The notes beneath the pieces were generated by a model. It saw only the letters and a list, made by a program, of their open reading frames with translations, made no database searches and was not told the DNA's origin. From contig NZ_FXUA01000001.1 of NCBI RefSeq assembly GCF_900182815.1, positions 744,001 to 808,000 of the forward strand: a DNA stretch of 64,000 nucleotides, in the 5' to 3' direction. Source of the DNA: Algoriphagus winogradskyi (GTDB taxonomy: Bacteria; Bacteroidota; Bacteroidia; Cytophagales; Cyclobacteriaceae). A program made the translations under genes and the position numbers. Of the stretch, positions 53,458 through 61,473 are shown piece after piece. How positions within the stretch are numbered: the first letter of the stretch is position 1; every line of letters starts with the position of its first letter.

Positions 53458-54858
53458 ATGGATGTAAGCGTAAAATTTTTAGGTGCAGCAGGTACAGTCA
53501 CTGGTTCCCGCTATTTATTGGATCTTGGAGATTTTGAATTTCTTGTCGATTGTGGGCTTTTTCAGGGAAGAAGGGAACTGCGGCGGAGAAATTGGGACAA
53601 ATTCCCAATGCCACCTACTGATATGGAAGCGATTGTGCTTACTCATGCACACATGGATCATATCGGTTGCCTACCAAAACTGGTGAAAGATGGTTTTAGA
53701 GGACCAATTTATTGCACTGCCGCGACTGCTGAGCTAGCCAAAATCCTACTCCTTGACTCTGGTAAGCTACAGGAAGAAGAAGCAGAATATGCCAAAAAGA
53801 AGGGTTATTCCAGTCATGAGAATCCAGAGCCCCTTTATACAGTAGAAGATGCAGAAGCTGTATTTCCCTTGTTGGTCCCGCAGAACTTCAAAAAACCTTT
53901 CTCTATTCATCCTTCAGTGGAAGTGACTTACTATCACGCAGGGCACATTTTGGGAGCAGCTATAGTCAAGGTTGTGATCAAAGGCGATTCCCAAACAAAA
54001 AAATTGGTTTTCTCAGGAGATCTAGGAAGATATCATGATCCTATACTCTACCCTCCTACCCTGATTCCTGAAGCAGATATAGTATGGATAGAATCCACTT
54101 ATGGGGACCGTGTTTCTACTCCCGTAAAACCTGAGGAAGAGCTCGCTAGCGCTATCAATGATGTGTTTGATCGAGATGGTTTGGTGATTATCCCAGCATT
54201 TGCGGTAGGCCGTACCCAGTTGGTTATGTATTATTTGTATCAGTTGGTGAAAAAAGGAAAAATCCCAAATGTGCCTATATATCTGGATTCACCCATGGCC
54301 ATCAATGTATCTACCCTTTATAAAGATTTCCACCAAGACCACCAGCTTATAGCAGTTTTAGACGATCAAGCTCAGCATCCATTCCAGCATTCTCAGTTGC
54401 ATTATTTCAGAAAACAAGAGCAGTCACGCACGCTCAATGACCTGAAAGGAAAGGCTATCATTATCTCCGCAAGCGGCATGGCTACAGGAGGCCGTGTCCT
54501 TCATCATTTATTTCATCACTTGCCAAATGAAAGAAACGGCGTGGTCTTCGTAGGATATCAGGCAGAAGGAACTCGCGGAAGGCGTTTGGTGGATGGAGAG
54601 CCAGAGGTAAGAATATATGGACAAGAAGTTCCTGTAAAAGCTAAAATCTATAGCGTGGAAGGACTTTCTGCACATGCCGATCAAAATGAGTTGATGGAAT
54701 GGGCTGAGGGGTTCGGTGAAAAGCCAAAACTTGCATTTATCGTTCATGGTGAAGAGCGTAGCGCAGGTGTGCTAGCGCATAAACTTAAAGATGAACTAGG
54801 CTGGAATACCATCATCCCAAATTATTTGGAATCATTTATGCTGTTTGAGGAAATATAA
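53458..54858 (+). CDS. Beta-CASP metallo-beta-lactamase RNase (RNase J/CPSF-like)
   Basis: 466 residues. The metallo-beta-lactamase motif THAHMDHIG (62-70) supplies H63, H65, D67 and H68. Motif 3 is YYHAGHILGAA and motif 4 is FSGDLGRYHDP. The beta-CASP region (about 210-400) has IESTYGDR, IIPAFAVGRTQ and SASGMATGGRVLHHL. The final VEGLSAHADQNELMEWAEGF is the RMMBL part. Such enzymes are RNA endo/exonucleases of the YSH1/CPSF73-like group. Gene lies 28 bases after a terminator, so it has its own promoter. Confidence 0.94.
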   Translation: MDVSVKFLGAAGTVTGSRYLLDLGDFEFLVDCGLFQGRRELRRRNWDKFPMPPTDMEAIVLTHAHMDHIGCLPKLVKDGFRGPIYCTAATAELAKILLLDSGKLQEEEAEYAKKKGYSSHENPEPLYTVEDAEAVFPLLVPQNFKKPFSIHPSVEVTYYHAGHILGAAIVKVVIKGDSQTKKLVFSGDLGRYHDPILYPPTLIPEADIVWIESTYGDRVSTPVKPEEELASAINDVFDRDGLVIIPAFAVGRTQLVMYYLYQLVKKGKIPNVPIYLDSPMAINVSTLYKDFHQDHQLIAVLDDQAQHPFQHSQLHYFRKQEQSRTLNDLKGKAIIISASGMATGGRVLHHLFHHLPNERNGVVFVGYQAEGTRGRRLVDGEPEVRIYGQEVPVKAKIYSVEGLSAHADQNELMEWAEGFGEKPKLAFIVHGEERSAGVLAHKLKDELGWNTIIPNYLESFMLFEEI

Positions 54859-54903
54859 AAAACAGGAGATTTACTCCGCTTGAATTTATAATTCCATCTA
54901 CTC

Positions 54904-55371
54904 ATGAACCAACTACTTAGAATTCTGATCGCATTTGCATTTACATCTATCCTTTTCCAATGTGCACCCTATCAACCCGAAGGTCAGGGTGTGGTAGGTC
55001 AGGTAACTTGGCTTGAAGGCAATCAAATGCCTATGGTGTTGGAGGAAGAAAAGAAAGCGAAGGATACCAATACAGGAAACCCTGTAAAAAGAACAGTACG
55101 GGTTTATCCATTAATTAAAATCTCTGATGTGACCTTGGAAAATAGCTTGTTCCAGTCGGTGGCTGCCAAACCCATTACCGAATTCGAAACTGATGAAAAC
55201 GGTAAATATTCCATCAACTTGAGCCCAGGACGATATTCCATACTTACAGTTGAAGAAGGCGGGCTTTTCGCAAGCATATTTGATGGAGATGGAAATATCC
55301 AGCCAGTGACCGTGAAAGAAAATGAATGGACATTGTTGGATATTGTGGTGAATTATAAAGCAGCGTACTAA
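54904..55371 (+). CDS. Lipoprotein with carboxypeptidase-regulatory-like fold
   Basis: 155 residues. The lipoprotein signal LLRILIAFAFTSILFQCAP has its lipobox Cys at about 20. A beta-sandwich-like domain follows (VVGQVTWLEGNQMP; ETDENGKYSINLSPGRYSIL), as in carboxypeptidase-regulatory/Cna-B-like modules. No enzyme motif. Probably anchored at the outer membrane. It follows the beta-CASP RNase by 45 bases; any functional link is unknown. Confidence 0.8.
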   Translation: MNQLLRILIAFAFTSILFQCAPYQPEGQGVVGQVTWLEGNQMPMVLEEEKKAKDTNTGNPVKRTVRVYPLIKISDVTLENSLFQSVAAKPITEFETDENGKYSINLSPGRYSILTVEEGGLFASIFDGDGNIQPVTVKENEWTLLDIVVNYKAAY

Positions 55372-55458
55372 TAGCTCAAGCTTTTAGGCATTGGAGCATT
55401 TTCTGAACTCTTTGTCAAGATGCATAGTTCTCCACCCATTATTTATCATTAAGCAATT

Positions 55459-55968
55459 ATGGAAAAAACGACTTATCCTAAATCATTTTCTCATATAGGA
55501 ATCACCGTTCCGGATATTCAAAAGGGCGTAGATTTTTATCGTGACGTCATGGGCTGGTATGTGATCATGGCTCCTTCCAAAGTAAAGAAAGAAAAAGAAA
55601 CAGCTATTGGTCAAATGTGTATAGATGTATTCGGAGATGATTGGGAGGAATTTGAAATCGCTCATATGTCCACTTCTGATGGAGTAGGTATAGAGTTATT
55701 TTCCTTTCCCCATGGTGTGAAAAAGGCTCCTGCTTTCAATCCTTTTAATACAGGACTATTTCATTTTTGTATCCAGGATCCGGAGATTGAAGCGCTTACC
55801 AATAAAATCGTAGCGCATGGAGGCAAGCAAAGAATGCCTATTCGTGAGTATTATCCTGAGGAAAAGCCTTTTAAAATGGTCTACGTAGAAGATCCATTTG
55901 GAATAGTATTCGAGATATATACGCATAGCTACGAATTGACCTACTCATCTGGAGCGTATCAGAAATAA
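55459..55968 (+). CDS. VOC (glyoxalase/dioxygenase) superfamily protein
   Basis: 169 residues with the paired beta-alpha-beta-beta-beta VOC fold. SFSHIGITVPDIQKGVDFYR at the start carries the first metal His (about 12). FNPFNTGLFHFCIQDPEIEA in the second half carries another His. FKMVYVEDPFGIVFEIYTHS near the end carries the last Glu. It is similar to lactoylglutathione lyase-like proteins, but the substrate cannot be told. Followed by a terminator hairpin. Confidence 0.9.
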   Translation: MEKTTYPKSFSHIGITVPDIQKGVDFYRDVMGWYVIMAPSKVKKEKETAIGQMCIDVFGDDWEEFEIAHMSTSDGVGIELFSFPHGVKKAPAFNPFNTGLFHFCIQDPEIEALTNKIVAHGGKQRMPIREYYPEEKPFKMVYVEDPFGIVFEIYTHSYELTYSSGAYQK

Positions 55969-55994
55969 GAACTTGTCTTATAAAAGTCTATTAT

Positions 55995-56033
55995 CAGCCC
56001 CAACATGGCATTTAGTCAAGTTGGGGCTGTTTT
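55995..56033 (+). terminator. Rho-independent terminator after VOC gene
   Basis: CAGCCCCAAC (55995-56004) pairs perfectly with GTTGGGGCTG (56020-56029), followed by TTTTATT. Confidence 0.9.
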
Positions 56034-56354
56034 ATTAGTCGTCAGTTTCGCAATTTCTCAATAAGATGATTCAATTATTTTGTAAGTAGCAGGAAGCCAG
56101 CCATAGGTTTAAAGTAAATTGTAATTTCCTTACTCATTTTGTAAAGGCTTAGTTTTTTTAATCCTTACTTTCGATACAATATAAAGTCACAAAAAACGTG
56201 ATCAGAAAACCCCACGTAAAACACTAATTTTAAGGAGATTAAGATTACACCTATCTTCAGTCAATTCGTTAAATAAAAATAATTAACTTTTTTTCACTTA
56301 CCCACGCAACCATTTTTTCAATACGGGCATCTACCTAATTGAAAGCTAATTCAA
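56034..56354. other. Intergenic region upstream of sigma factor gene
   Basis: 321 AT-rich bases without an ORF or repeat. It should hold the promoter of the sigma/anti-sigma operon; I could not settle on a -7/-33 pair. Confidence 0.4.
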
Positions 56355-56924
56355 ATGTTCAGCAGAGTCAATTTTTCAAACGAATCAGATTTACTACAAG
56401 GATGTCTCAAAGGAGATAGAATGGCGCAGCGCCACCTGTATGATCAGTATTCGGGAAAATTCTTGGCCATCTGCATCCGATATCTAAAAGATCGGGAACA
56501 TGCCGAAGATGTGATGATCGAAGGCTTTATGAAAATCTTTGAAAAACTCCCTCAGTTTCAGTCAAAGGGAAGTTTCGAAGGCTGGATGAAGCGAATCATC
56601 GTCACTCAAGCTCTCATGACGCTGAGAAGTCATCGTCATCTTATGATGGAGATCAACATGGAAAATGAGACTGAATATCAGGATCACAACTACGAGCTCA
56701 ACCATATGGAAACTGAAGATTTGATGAGAATGGTGGAAAGCCTTCCGGTAGGATATCGGACAGTATTTAACCTCTACGCAATCGAAGGTTTCTCGCACCA
56801 GGAAATTGGAGATCTCCTGGGAATCACAGAAAGCACTTCAAAGTCCCAGCTCAATCGGGCAAGGAATACTTTGAAGGAAAAAATTGCCAGTCAAACACCA
56901 AAAGAAAGGAGAATCAATGGCTAA
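56355..56924 (+). CDS. ECF-type RNA polymerase sigma factor
   Basis: 189 residues. Region 2 (about 12-80) has LLQGCLKGDRMAQRHLYDQY, EDVMIEGFMKIFEKLPQF and GSFEGWMKRIIVTQALMTLR. Region 4 (about 120-180) has VESLPVGYRTVFNLYAIEGF and SHQEIGDLLGITESTSKSQL. It is an extracytoplasmic-function type of the Bacteroidota. It overlaps the following probable anti-sigma gene by 8 bases (ATGGCTAA), a translational-coupling arrangement. Confidence 0.95.
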   Translation: MFSRVNFSNESDLLQGCLKGDRMAQRHLYDQYSGKFLAICIRYLKDREHAEDVMIEGFMKIFEKLPQFQSKGSFEGWMKRIIVTQALMTLRSHRHLMMEINMENETEYQDHNYELNHMETEDLMRMVESLPVGYRTVFNLYAIEGFSHQEIGDLLGITESTSKSQLNRARNTLKEKIASQTPKERRING

Positions 56925-57714
56925 GGAAAAAAATAATCTCGATCAGTTTTTCAAAGAAAAACTAGAAAACCATACCGAAAGACCAAGCAAGCTTGCCTGG
57001 GAAAGGCTAGAATCTCAGCTTCCTCAGCAAACTAAATCCTACAAGGGGATTTGGTGGGCAGCGGCTGCCACTATTACTATCCTTTTCACGGTTGGATACT
57101 TTGTCTTGAGGGAAGGAGATGTGACCGTAGAAAAGCCAATGCTTGCTGACAATACCACTGAAGAAGTAATTGACACTCCAACTCAACCAGAAGTCATAAC
57201 ACCTGAAGAAACAGAGAAAACGCAAAACGAAATTGAAAATCAGCAGGCTGCTGAGGAATTGAATACTAAACCAACTACTACTACCACAAAATCTAAAGCC
57301 AAGCCTGCTGATACTTCTTCTAACACACAAAAACCTCAGAATACAACTCCTCAAAATCTAGTCGCGATGAACGAGGTAAAAGAGGAACCAAAGCCAATAA
57401 AAACGGAAGCTCCCATAATCGAGGTGGAAACACCTGATTTCAAAGAAGCGGAACTACCTCCTTTGAACTTGGAACAAGCTGTAGCACAAGCAACAGAGTC
57501 AGTAGAAGCTGAACCAGCGTACCGGGTTAAAATCTACTCCAGTGGGCTCAAAGAAGAACCAAAAGATAAAAACCTAATCGCCGAAATCGGCAAAACTGTC
57601 AACGAAGTAGAGGACTTATTGGGCAAAGTAGATCAAGGGTTTGCAGACCTGCAGGATGCAAAAAACAATCTCTTCGCCTCAATCACCACCCGAAAATCAA
57701 AAGCAGAAAAGTAA
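56917..57714 (+). CDS. Probable membrane-bound anti-sigma factor
   Basis: 265 residues from MAKEKNNLDQFF; a frame from 56884 is open, but this start gives the 8-base overlap with the sigma gene. The cytosolic N-terminus has LDQFFKEKLENHTERPSKLA and WERLESQLPQ, as in Bacteroidota anti-sigma proteins without a zinc motif. One helix (IWWAAAATITILFTVGYFVL) is followed by a long Thr/Pro/Glu/Lys-rich, probably disordered periplasmic region. Its role as anti-sigma is inferred from layout and neighbour. Confidence 0.8.
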   Translation: MAKEKNNLDQFFKEKLENHTERPSKLAWERLESQLPQQTKSYKGIWWAAAATITILFTVGYFVLREGDVTVEKPMLADNTTEEVIDTPTQPEVITPEETEKTQNEIENQQAAEELNTKPTTTTTKSKAKPADTSSNTQKPQNTTPQNLVAMNEVKEEPKPIKTEAPIIEVETPDFKEAELPPLNLEQAVAQATESVEAEPAYRVKIYSSGLKEEPKDKNLIAEIGKTVNEVEDLLGKVDQGFADLQDAKNNLFASITTRKSKAEK

Positions 57715-57833
57715 ACTTCACCAACTCATAAAATTTGAAACTCAACATTAAATTGGGCATGCCCCATGCATCAATCGGAGACCTTTTTTGCCCGAAATGC
57801 AGGATGCCATTTGATAGAAAACTCTAAATACCA

Positions 57834-58865
57834 ATGAAAAAATACCTTCTATTATTTTGTTTGATGGCCATCGTGCAAATGGGATTTGCGGGAACCATGC
57901 CATCGGTAGACCACGGCGTTCTAAGTGACAGTGTAGTGGTGGAATTCGGTAAAGCCGGAAGAATAGTAATCATCGTGAACAGTAAAGAGGATTTTGAAAA
58001 ACTAAAACTGATGAACATCAATCAGATCATCCGTGAGCTGGATCTGGAAGAGAATGAAGAAACCGGAGAAACAACCATCGTTGAAATCAAGAAAAAAGAT
58101 GGCTCATCCAAGCAAGTGGTTAAAGTGACAGAAGATGGAGCGGAGACCGAAGTTTACATCGGCAATATGCGTCTGCTGGTAGATGAAACCGGTGAAAACA
58201 CAAAAGTCCGATTTGAGCCAGGCTTAAAAAGGAAAAGCGACCCTCCTTTCAGAACCTATTTTAATCTGGATCTGGGAGTAAATAACTACCTGGAAGATGG
58301 GAAATTCCCAACCTCTGATAATCCATACGCTGTAAAAGGCTGGGGAAGCTGGAATGTAGGAATCAACTGGATGGCTGCGCAACGTATTTCCAAAGGCTTC
58401 TATTGGGACTTCGGACTTGGATTCCAGTTCTACAACTTCAAGTTTGAAAACCGAGATTTCCAAGCGGTAAGAGGTGACGATTCAATTGATTTCCTCCAGA
58501 GAACAGATGTGGACGGATTCAAAAGCAAGATATCTGCTTCTTATTTGACCGCAATGACGATGTTGGAATTGGATTTTGGCAAAATGAATGACAATGGTCG
58601 CCGTGGAGTAAGAATTGCCGCAGGACCTTATGTTGGCTACAGGCTAGGCGGACAATCCAAATATGTCTATCGTGAATTAGGCGGATCTGGACGTAAGAAA
58701 GACAAGCAAGACACTGGTCTTTACCTTCAGAATTTCAGATACGGTATCCGTGGAGAACTTGGAATCGGAAGAGTTAAATTCTTTACCACTTACGACCTGA
58801 ATGAATTATTCCAGGAAGACAAAGGACCTGCTCTTAACCCGATCACTTTTGGGATAGTATTTTAA
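57834..58865 (+). CDS. Exported outer-membrane beta-barrel-type protein, paralogue 1
   Basis: 343 residues with a signal peptide (KYLLLFCLMAIVQMGFAG). An acidic N-terminal part (about 20-130, LDLEENEETGETTIVEIKKK) is followed by a probable barrel of about 200 residues (TYFNLDLGVNNYLEDG, GWGSWNVGINWMAAQRISKG, FYWDFGLGFQFYNFKFENRD) ending in FGIVF. The barrel part is clearly related to the next protein (59789 end). Encoded in the sigma operon, so it is a likely target of that sigma factor. Function unknown. Confidence 0.8.
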   Translation: MKKYLLLFCLMAIVQMGFAGTMPSVDHGVLSDSVVVEFGKAGRIVIIVNSKEDFEKLKLMNINQIIRELDLEENEETGETTIVEIKKKDGSSKQVVKVTEDGAETEVYIGNMRLLVDETGENTKVRFEPGLKRKSDPPFRTYFNLDLGVNNYLEDGKFPTSDNPYAVKGWGSWNVGINWMAAQRISKGFYWDFGLGFQFYNFKFENRDFQAVRGDDSIDFLQRTDVDGFKSKISASYLTAMTMLELDFGKMNDNGRRGVRIAAGPYVGYRLGGQSKYVYRELGGSGRKKDKQDTGLYLQNFRYGIRGELGIGRVKFFTTYDLNELFQEDKGPALNPITFGIVF

Positions 58866-58888
58866 GCGATCTCATCTTCACTACTTGA

Positions 58889-58952
58889 GTCAGACTGAGC
58901 GACCTAGCAAGCTATCCGGGTCGGAATAGGCTTCGACTTCGCTCAGCCTGAC
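58889..58952. repeat. Inverted repeat between the two paralogous genes
   Basis: GTCAGACTGAGCGA (58889-58902) and TCGCTCAGCCTGAC (58939-58952) are inverted with 13 of 14 matches and can form a stem with a 36-base loop. The TTCGACTTCGCTCAGCCTGAC flank has the look of a dispersed REP-like unit. No clear T-run. Confidence 0.6.
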
Positions 58953-58988
58953 TATTAAAAACGAATTTTTCGTCAAACCTTTTAAATA

Positions 58989-59789
58989 ATGAAAACTACA
59001 CTACTACCACTATTATTTCTTGTCCTATCACTTAGCCAGGCCTTTGCTCAGGACAAACCAGACACGGTGATTTACACGAAAAGTAAAGTAATAAAGGTCT
59101 TTGGGAATACTTGGTCGTACCAACAAAAAGAAGACGGAAAATGGATTCTGGATATTGAAGAATCAGATGAAGTGAAAATCAAAGATCTTAAACAAAATCG
59201 TCGATTCACTGCCGGAATAGACACAGAGTTGGGAATCAATCAGGTGACTCCTACTGACAGAATGCCTACTGTAAAGCCTTGGGGTTCCTGGTACTACGCT
59301 ATCAATTTGATGGGAACTACCAAAATCTCTAAAAACTTCCATTTGTACTCTTCTATTGGGGTAAACTGGTATAATTTCAAATTAGAAGACAGAAGCTTAA
59401 TTGCCGTAAAAACTCCAGATGGAATCGTTTGGGAAGAGTTTGCAGGACCTGGCACAGGCACCAAATCAAAAATCTCAGCTTCCTACCTCAACTTTACTTT
59501 AGTACCTACGATTCTTACAAATAATCAAAAACTCCGTCTTGGAGTCGGAGGATACGCAGGTGTGAGAATCGGAGGTAGAGGAAAATATGTCTATGACGAT
59601 GAAAACGGCAAAAAGCAAAAGCAATTTGAGAAGTCTAACATGTACGTGGAAAACTTCCGCTACGGAGCACGTGCAGAGATAGGAGTCAGTGACGTCACCT
59701 TATTCTTTAATTATGATTTAAACAATCTTTTCCAAGAAAACTTAGGCCCCGAGGTACAGGCAATCAGCTTCGGAGTTACTATCAGATAA
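58989..59789 (+). CDS. Exported outer-membrane beta-barrel-type protein, paralogue 2
   Basis: 266 residues, signal peptide ending LSLSQAFAQ. The barrel-like region matches the preceding gene: TAGIDTELGINQVTPTDRMP, PWGSWYYAINLMGTTKISKN and FHLYSSIGVNWYNFKLEDRS correspond, but the acidic N-terminal part is short here. It ends 12 bases before the DUF4097 gene, so they are probably cotranscribed. Function unknown. Confidence 0.8.
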   Translation: MKTTLLPLLFLVLSLSQAFAQDKPDTVIYTKSKVIKVFGNTWSYQQKEDGKWILDIEESDEVKIKDLKQNRRFTAGIDTELGINQVTPTDRMPTVKPWGSWYYAINLMGTTKISKNFHLYSSIGVNWYNFKLEDRSLIAVKTPDGIVWEEFAGPGTGTKSKISASYLNFTLVPTILTNNQKLRLGVGGYAGVRIGGRGKYVYDDENGKKQKQFEKSNMYVENFRYGARAEIGVSDVTLFFNYDLNNLFQENLGPEVQAISFGVTIR

Positions 59790-59801
59790 ACAACCAGAAT
59801 T

Positions 59802-60731
59802 ATGAACAGACTATTCAAATTTTCGAGCTTGGCCTTAGCCATGATACTGATCTCAGTGGTCAGCTTTGCACAAAAAGTATTGGTTGACGCCAATAAAAAC
59901 TATTCCAACATCAAGGCTATCGAAGTTAGCGGTGGTTGGCTGGATGTCACCTTCTCAGGTGGGTCAGATTCTAATGTGAATGTGGAGGCATTTCTTGAAT
60001 CTTCAAATGAAAATCAAGACATCATTTTTGTGACAGTCGGCGATGTATTAAAGATCTCTTACGAGCAAAGTTCGAACAATTCTTCCTGGGGTAACAATCG
60101 AAATAAGGGCTATATCAAAATCACAGGTCCAATGAACATTGACCTAGACATGAAAAATTCCTCAGGAACCTTGACCGTAGATAAAGTAGTAGGTGATGAA
60201 ACCAACCTGAGAGTTTCATCAGGAAAAATCACGGCCACCAACATCTCAGGCGATTTGACCATCAAAGCCAGTTCAGGCTCTCTTTATATAGACAAAGTAT
60301 CTGGAGATATAGAAGCTGGAGTAACTTCAGGAAATGCAGACATCAACAATGTGGGTGGGAATGTTGACTACAAATCAACCAGTGGTTCATTGACTGCAGA
60401 TAGAATTAAAGGCGAATTAAGTGTTGCACTTACTTCAGGAAATGCAAAGTTGAGTAACATTGGATCGTTGGGTTCCATGAAATTCACATCTGGCAATATC
60501 AGAGCGACTAATGCTGGGCTTAGCGGAAACACCAACTTCAACGGTACCTCAGGGAATTTCAAAATTCAAACTTCTTCGAATTTGAAGGACTTCAATTTCT
60601 CTTTGAAAGCGTCCTCCGGAAATCTTAGGGTAGGCGGAATCAATACAGGTAAAAATCTGGAAATTGATAATGATGCCTCTGCTTGGGTAAAAGGGTCTAT
60701 TTCTTCAGGAAATATCTCAATAGAAAACTAA
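59802..60731 (+). CDS. DUF4097-like exported adhesin-type repeat protein
   Basis: 309 residues with a signal peptide (LALAMILISVVSFAQ). About ten short beta repeats built on SSG/TSGN/SGSL motifs run through it: LDMKNSSGTLTVDKVVGDET, LRVSSGKITATNISGDLTIK, ASSGSLYIDKVSGDIEAGVT and others, spaced about 20 residues. This forms the right-handed beta-helix-like DUF4097/head-GIN type. Proteins of this group are often last in ECF sigma operons of Bacteroidota. Followed by a terminator. Role unknown. Confidence 0.88.
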   Translation: MNRLFKFSSLALAMILISVVSFAQKVLVDANKNYSNIKAIEVSGGWLDVTFSGGSDSNVNVEAFLESSNENQDIIFVTVGDVLKISYEQSSNNSSWGNNRNKGYIKITGPMNIDLDMKNSSGTLTVDKVVGDETNLRVSSGKITATNISGDLTIKASSGSLYIDKVSGDIEAGVTSGNADINNVGGNVDYKSTSGSLTADRIKGELSVALTSGNAKLSNIGSLGSMKFTSGNIRATNAGLSGNTNFNGTSGNFKIQTSSNLKDFNFSLKASSGNLRVGGINTGKNLEIDNDASAWVKGSISSGNISIEN

Positions 60732-60756
60732 TCATTAGCTATAATAATCCGAAAAG

Positions 60757-60783
60757 GCCAATCCGCATGGGTTGGCTTTTTTT
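60757..60783 (+). terminator. Rho-independent terminator after DUF4097 gene
   Basis: GCCAATCC (60757-60764) pairs with GGGTTGGC (60769-60776), with one G-T pair, followed by seven Ts. Confidence 0.85.
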
Positions 60784-60792
60784 GTATTTTCT

Positions 60793-60833
60793 AACCGCGG
60801 GGATCGCAGAGGATTACGCAGAGAACACAGATA
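60793..60833. repeat. CGCAGAG-type intergenic repeat, copy 2
   Basis: AACCGCGGGGATCGCAGAGG, then ACGCAGAGAACACAGA. Same layout as 9327-9358. It is followed within 60 bases by a heptamer array (60893). Confidence 0.6.
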
Positions 60834-60892
60834 ATCAACATTATTATCAATGTAGAAATCTAACATTCAGATCGAATATTCTTGGTTATAAA

Positions 60893-60930
60893 ATCTTAAA
60901 TCTAACGTCTAACGTCTTGCATCTAAAATC
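60893..60930. repeat. Degenerate heptamer array (TCTAACG version)
   Basis: Units ATCTTAA, ATCTAAC, GTCTAAC, GTCTTGC, ATCTAAA on the plus strand, ending at the stop codon (60931-60933) of the minus-strand gene. No four-helix-bundle gene is adjacent and no inverted partner was seen. Confidence 0.75.
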
Positions 60931-61473
60931 TCAATCTGGTCTCGAAGCCAACCTGATCACTTCGGCATCCTCTTTATTCAGCTTTAGCAATTTTTGTATT
61001 CGCTCAGGAGTTGGCTTGGCTACAGAAAAAAAGAATAGCGCCACGGCAAAAATCACGTTGTAAATAGCCGACCCGAAAAAAAGCAATCCAGCTGAGCAGA
61101 TCAGCGCAATCACAAAAAGTATTAAATATCGCTCTCTGGTGGCGCTTGCATAAATCTTCAATTTCATCAACAGCTTGTCAGTGTGAAAAACTGCCTTAAT
61201 TTTCTTGCGGAAAAGTAAGTATTGCGCCAGCAAAAGACCAACTCCTAATCCTGACAAAACCTGACCAACAAAAGCAGGCAACTCCGGTAGATCCCACTTG
61301 ATTTCCCCGCTGGACTGATACAAATAGATCATCCCAAAAAGTGGTAAAACCAAGATCAGTAAGACCAAAATAAGTTTATCCAGGTTTTTATAAACCCTCC
61401 TGAATTCCTGAGTTTCCAGATTTGGAGTTTCGTTGCTATTATCCAAATTACTCAATGGTGATTTTGACATCAT
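60931..61473 (-). CDS. Four-helix membrane protein, unknown
   Basis: 180 residues. A hydrophilic N-terminus of about 30 residues is followed by helices LILVLLILVLPLFGMIYLYQ, FVGQVLSGLGVGLLLAQYLL, YLILFVIALICSAGLLFFGS and YNVIFAVALFFFSVAK. The C-terminus KPTPERIQKLLKLNKEDAEV is charged. No family recognised. Its start overlaps the upstream ferredoxin-reductase gene by 26 bases, so the two are coupled. A membrane partner of the reductase is possible but unproven. Confidence 0.7.
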   Translation of the reverse strand: MMSKSPLSNLDNSNETPNLETQEFRRVYKNLDKLILVLLILVLPLFGMIYLYQSSGEIKWDLPELPAFVGQVLSGLGVGLLLAQYLLFRKKIKAVFHTDKLLMKLKIYASATRERYLILFVIALICSAGLLFFGSAIYNVIFAVALFFFSVAKPTPERIQKLLKLNKEDAEVIRLASRPD

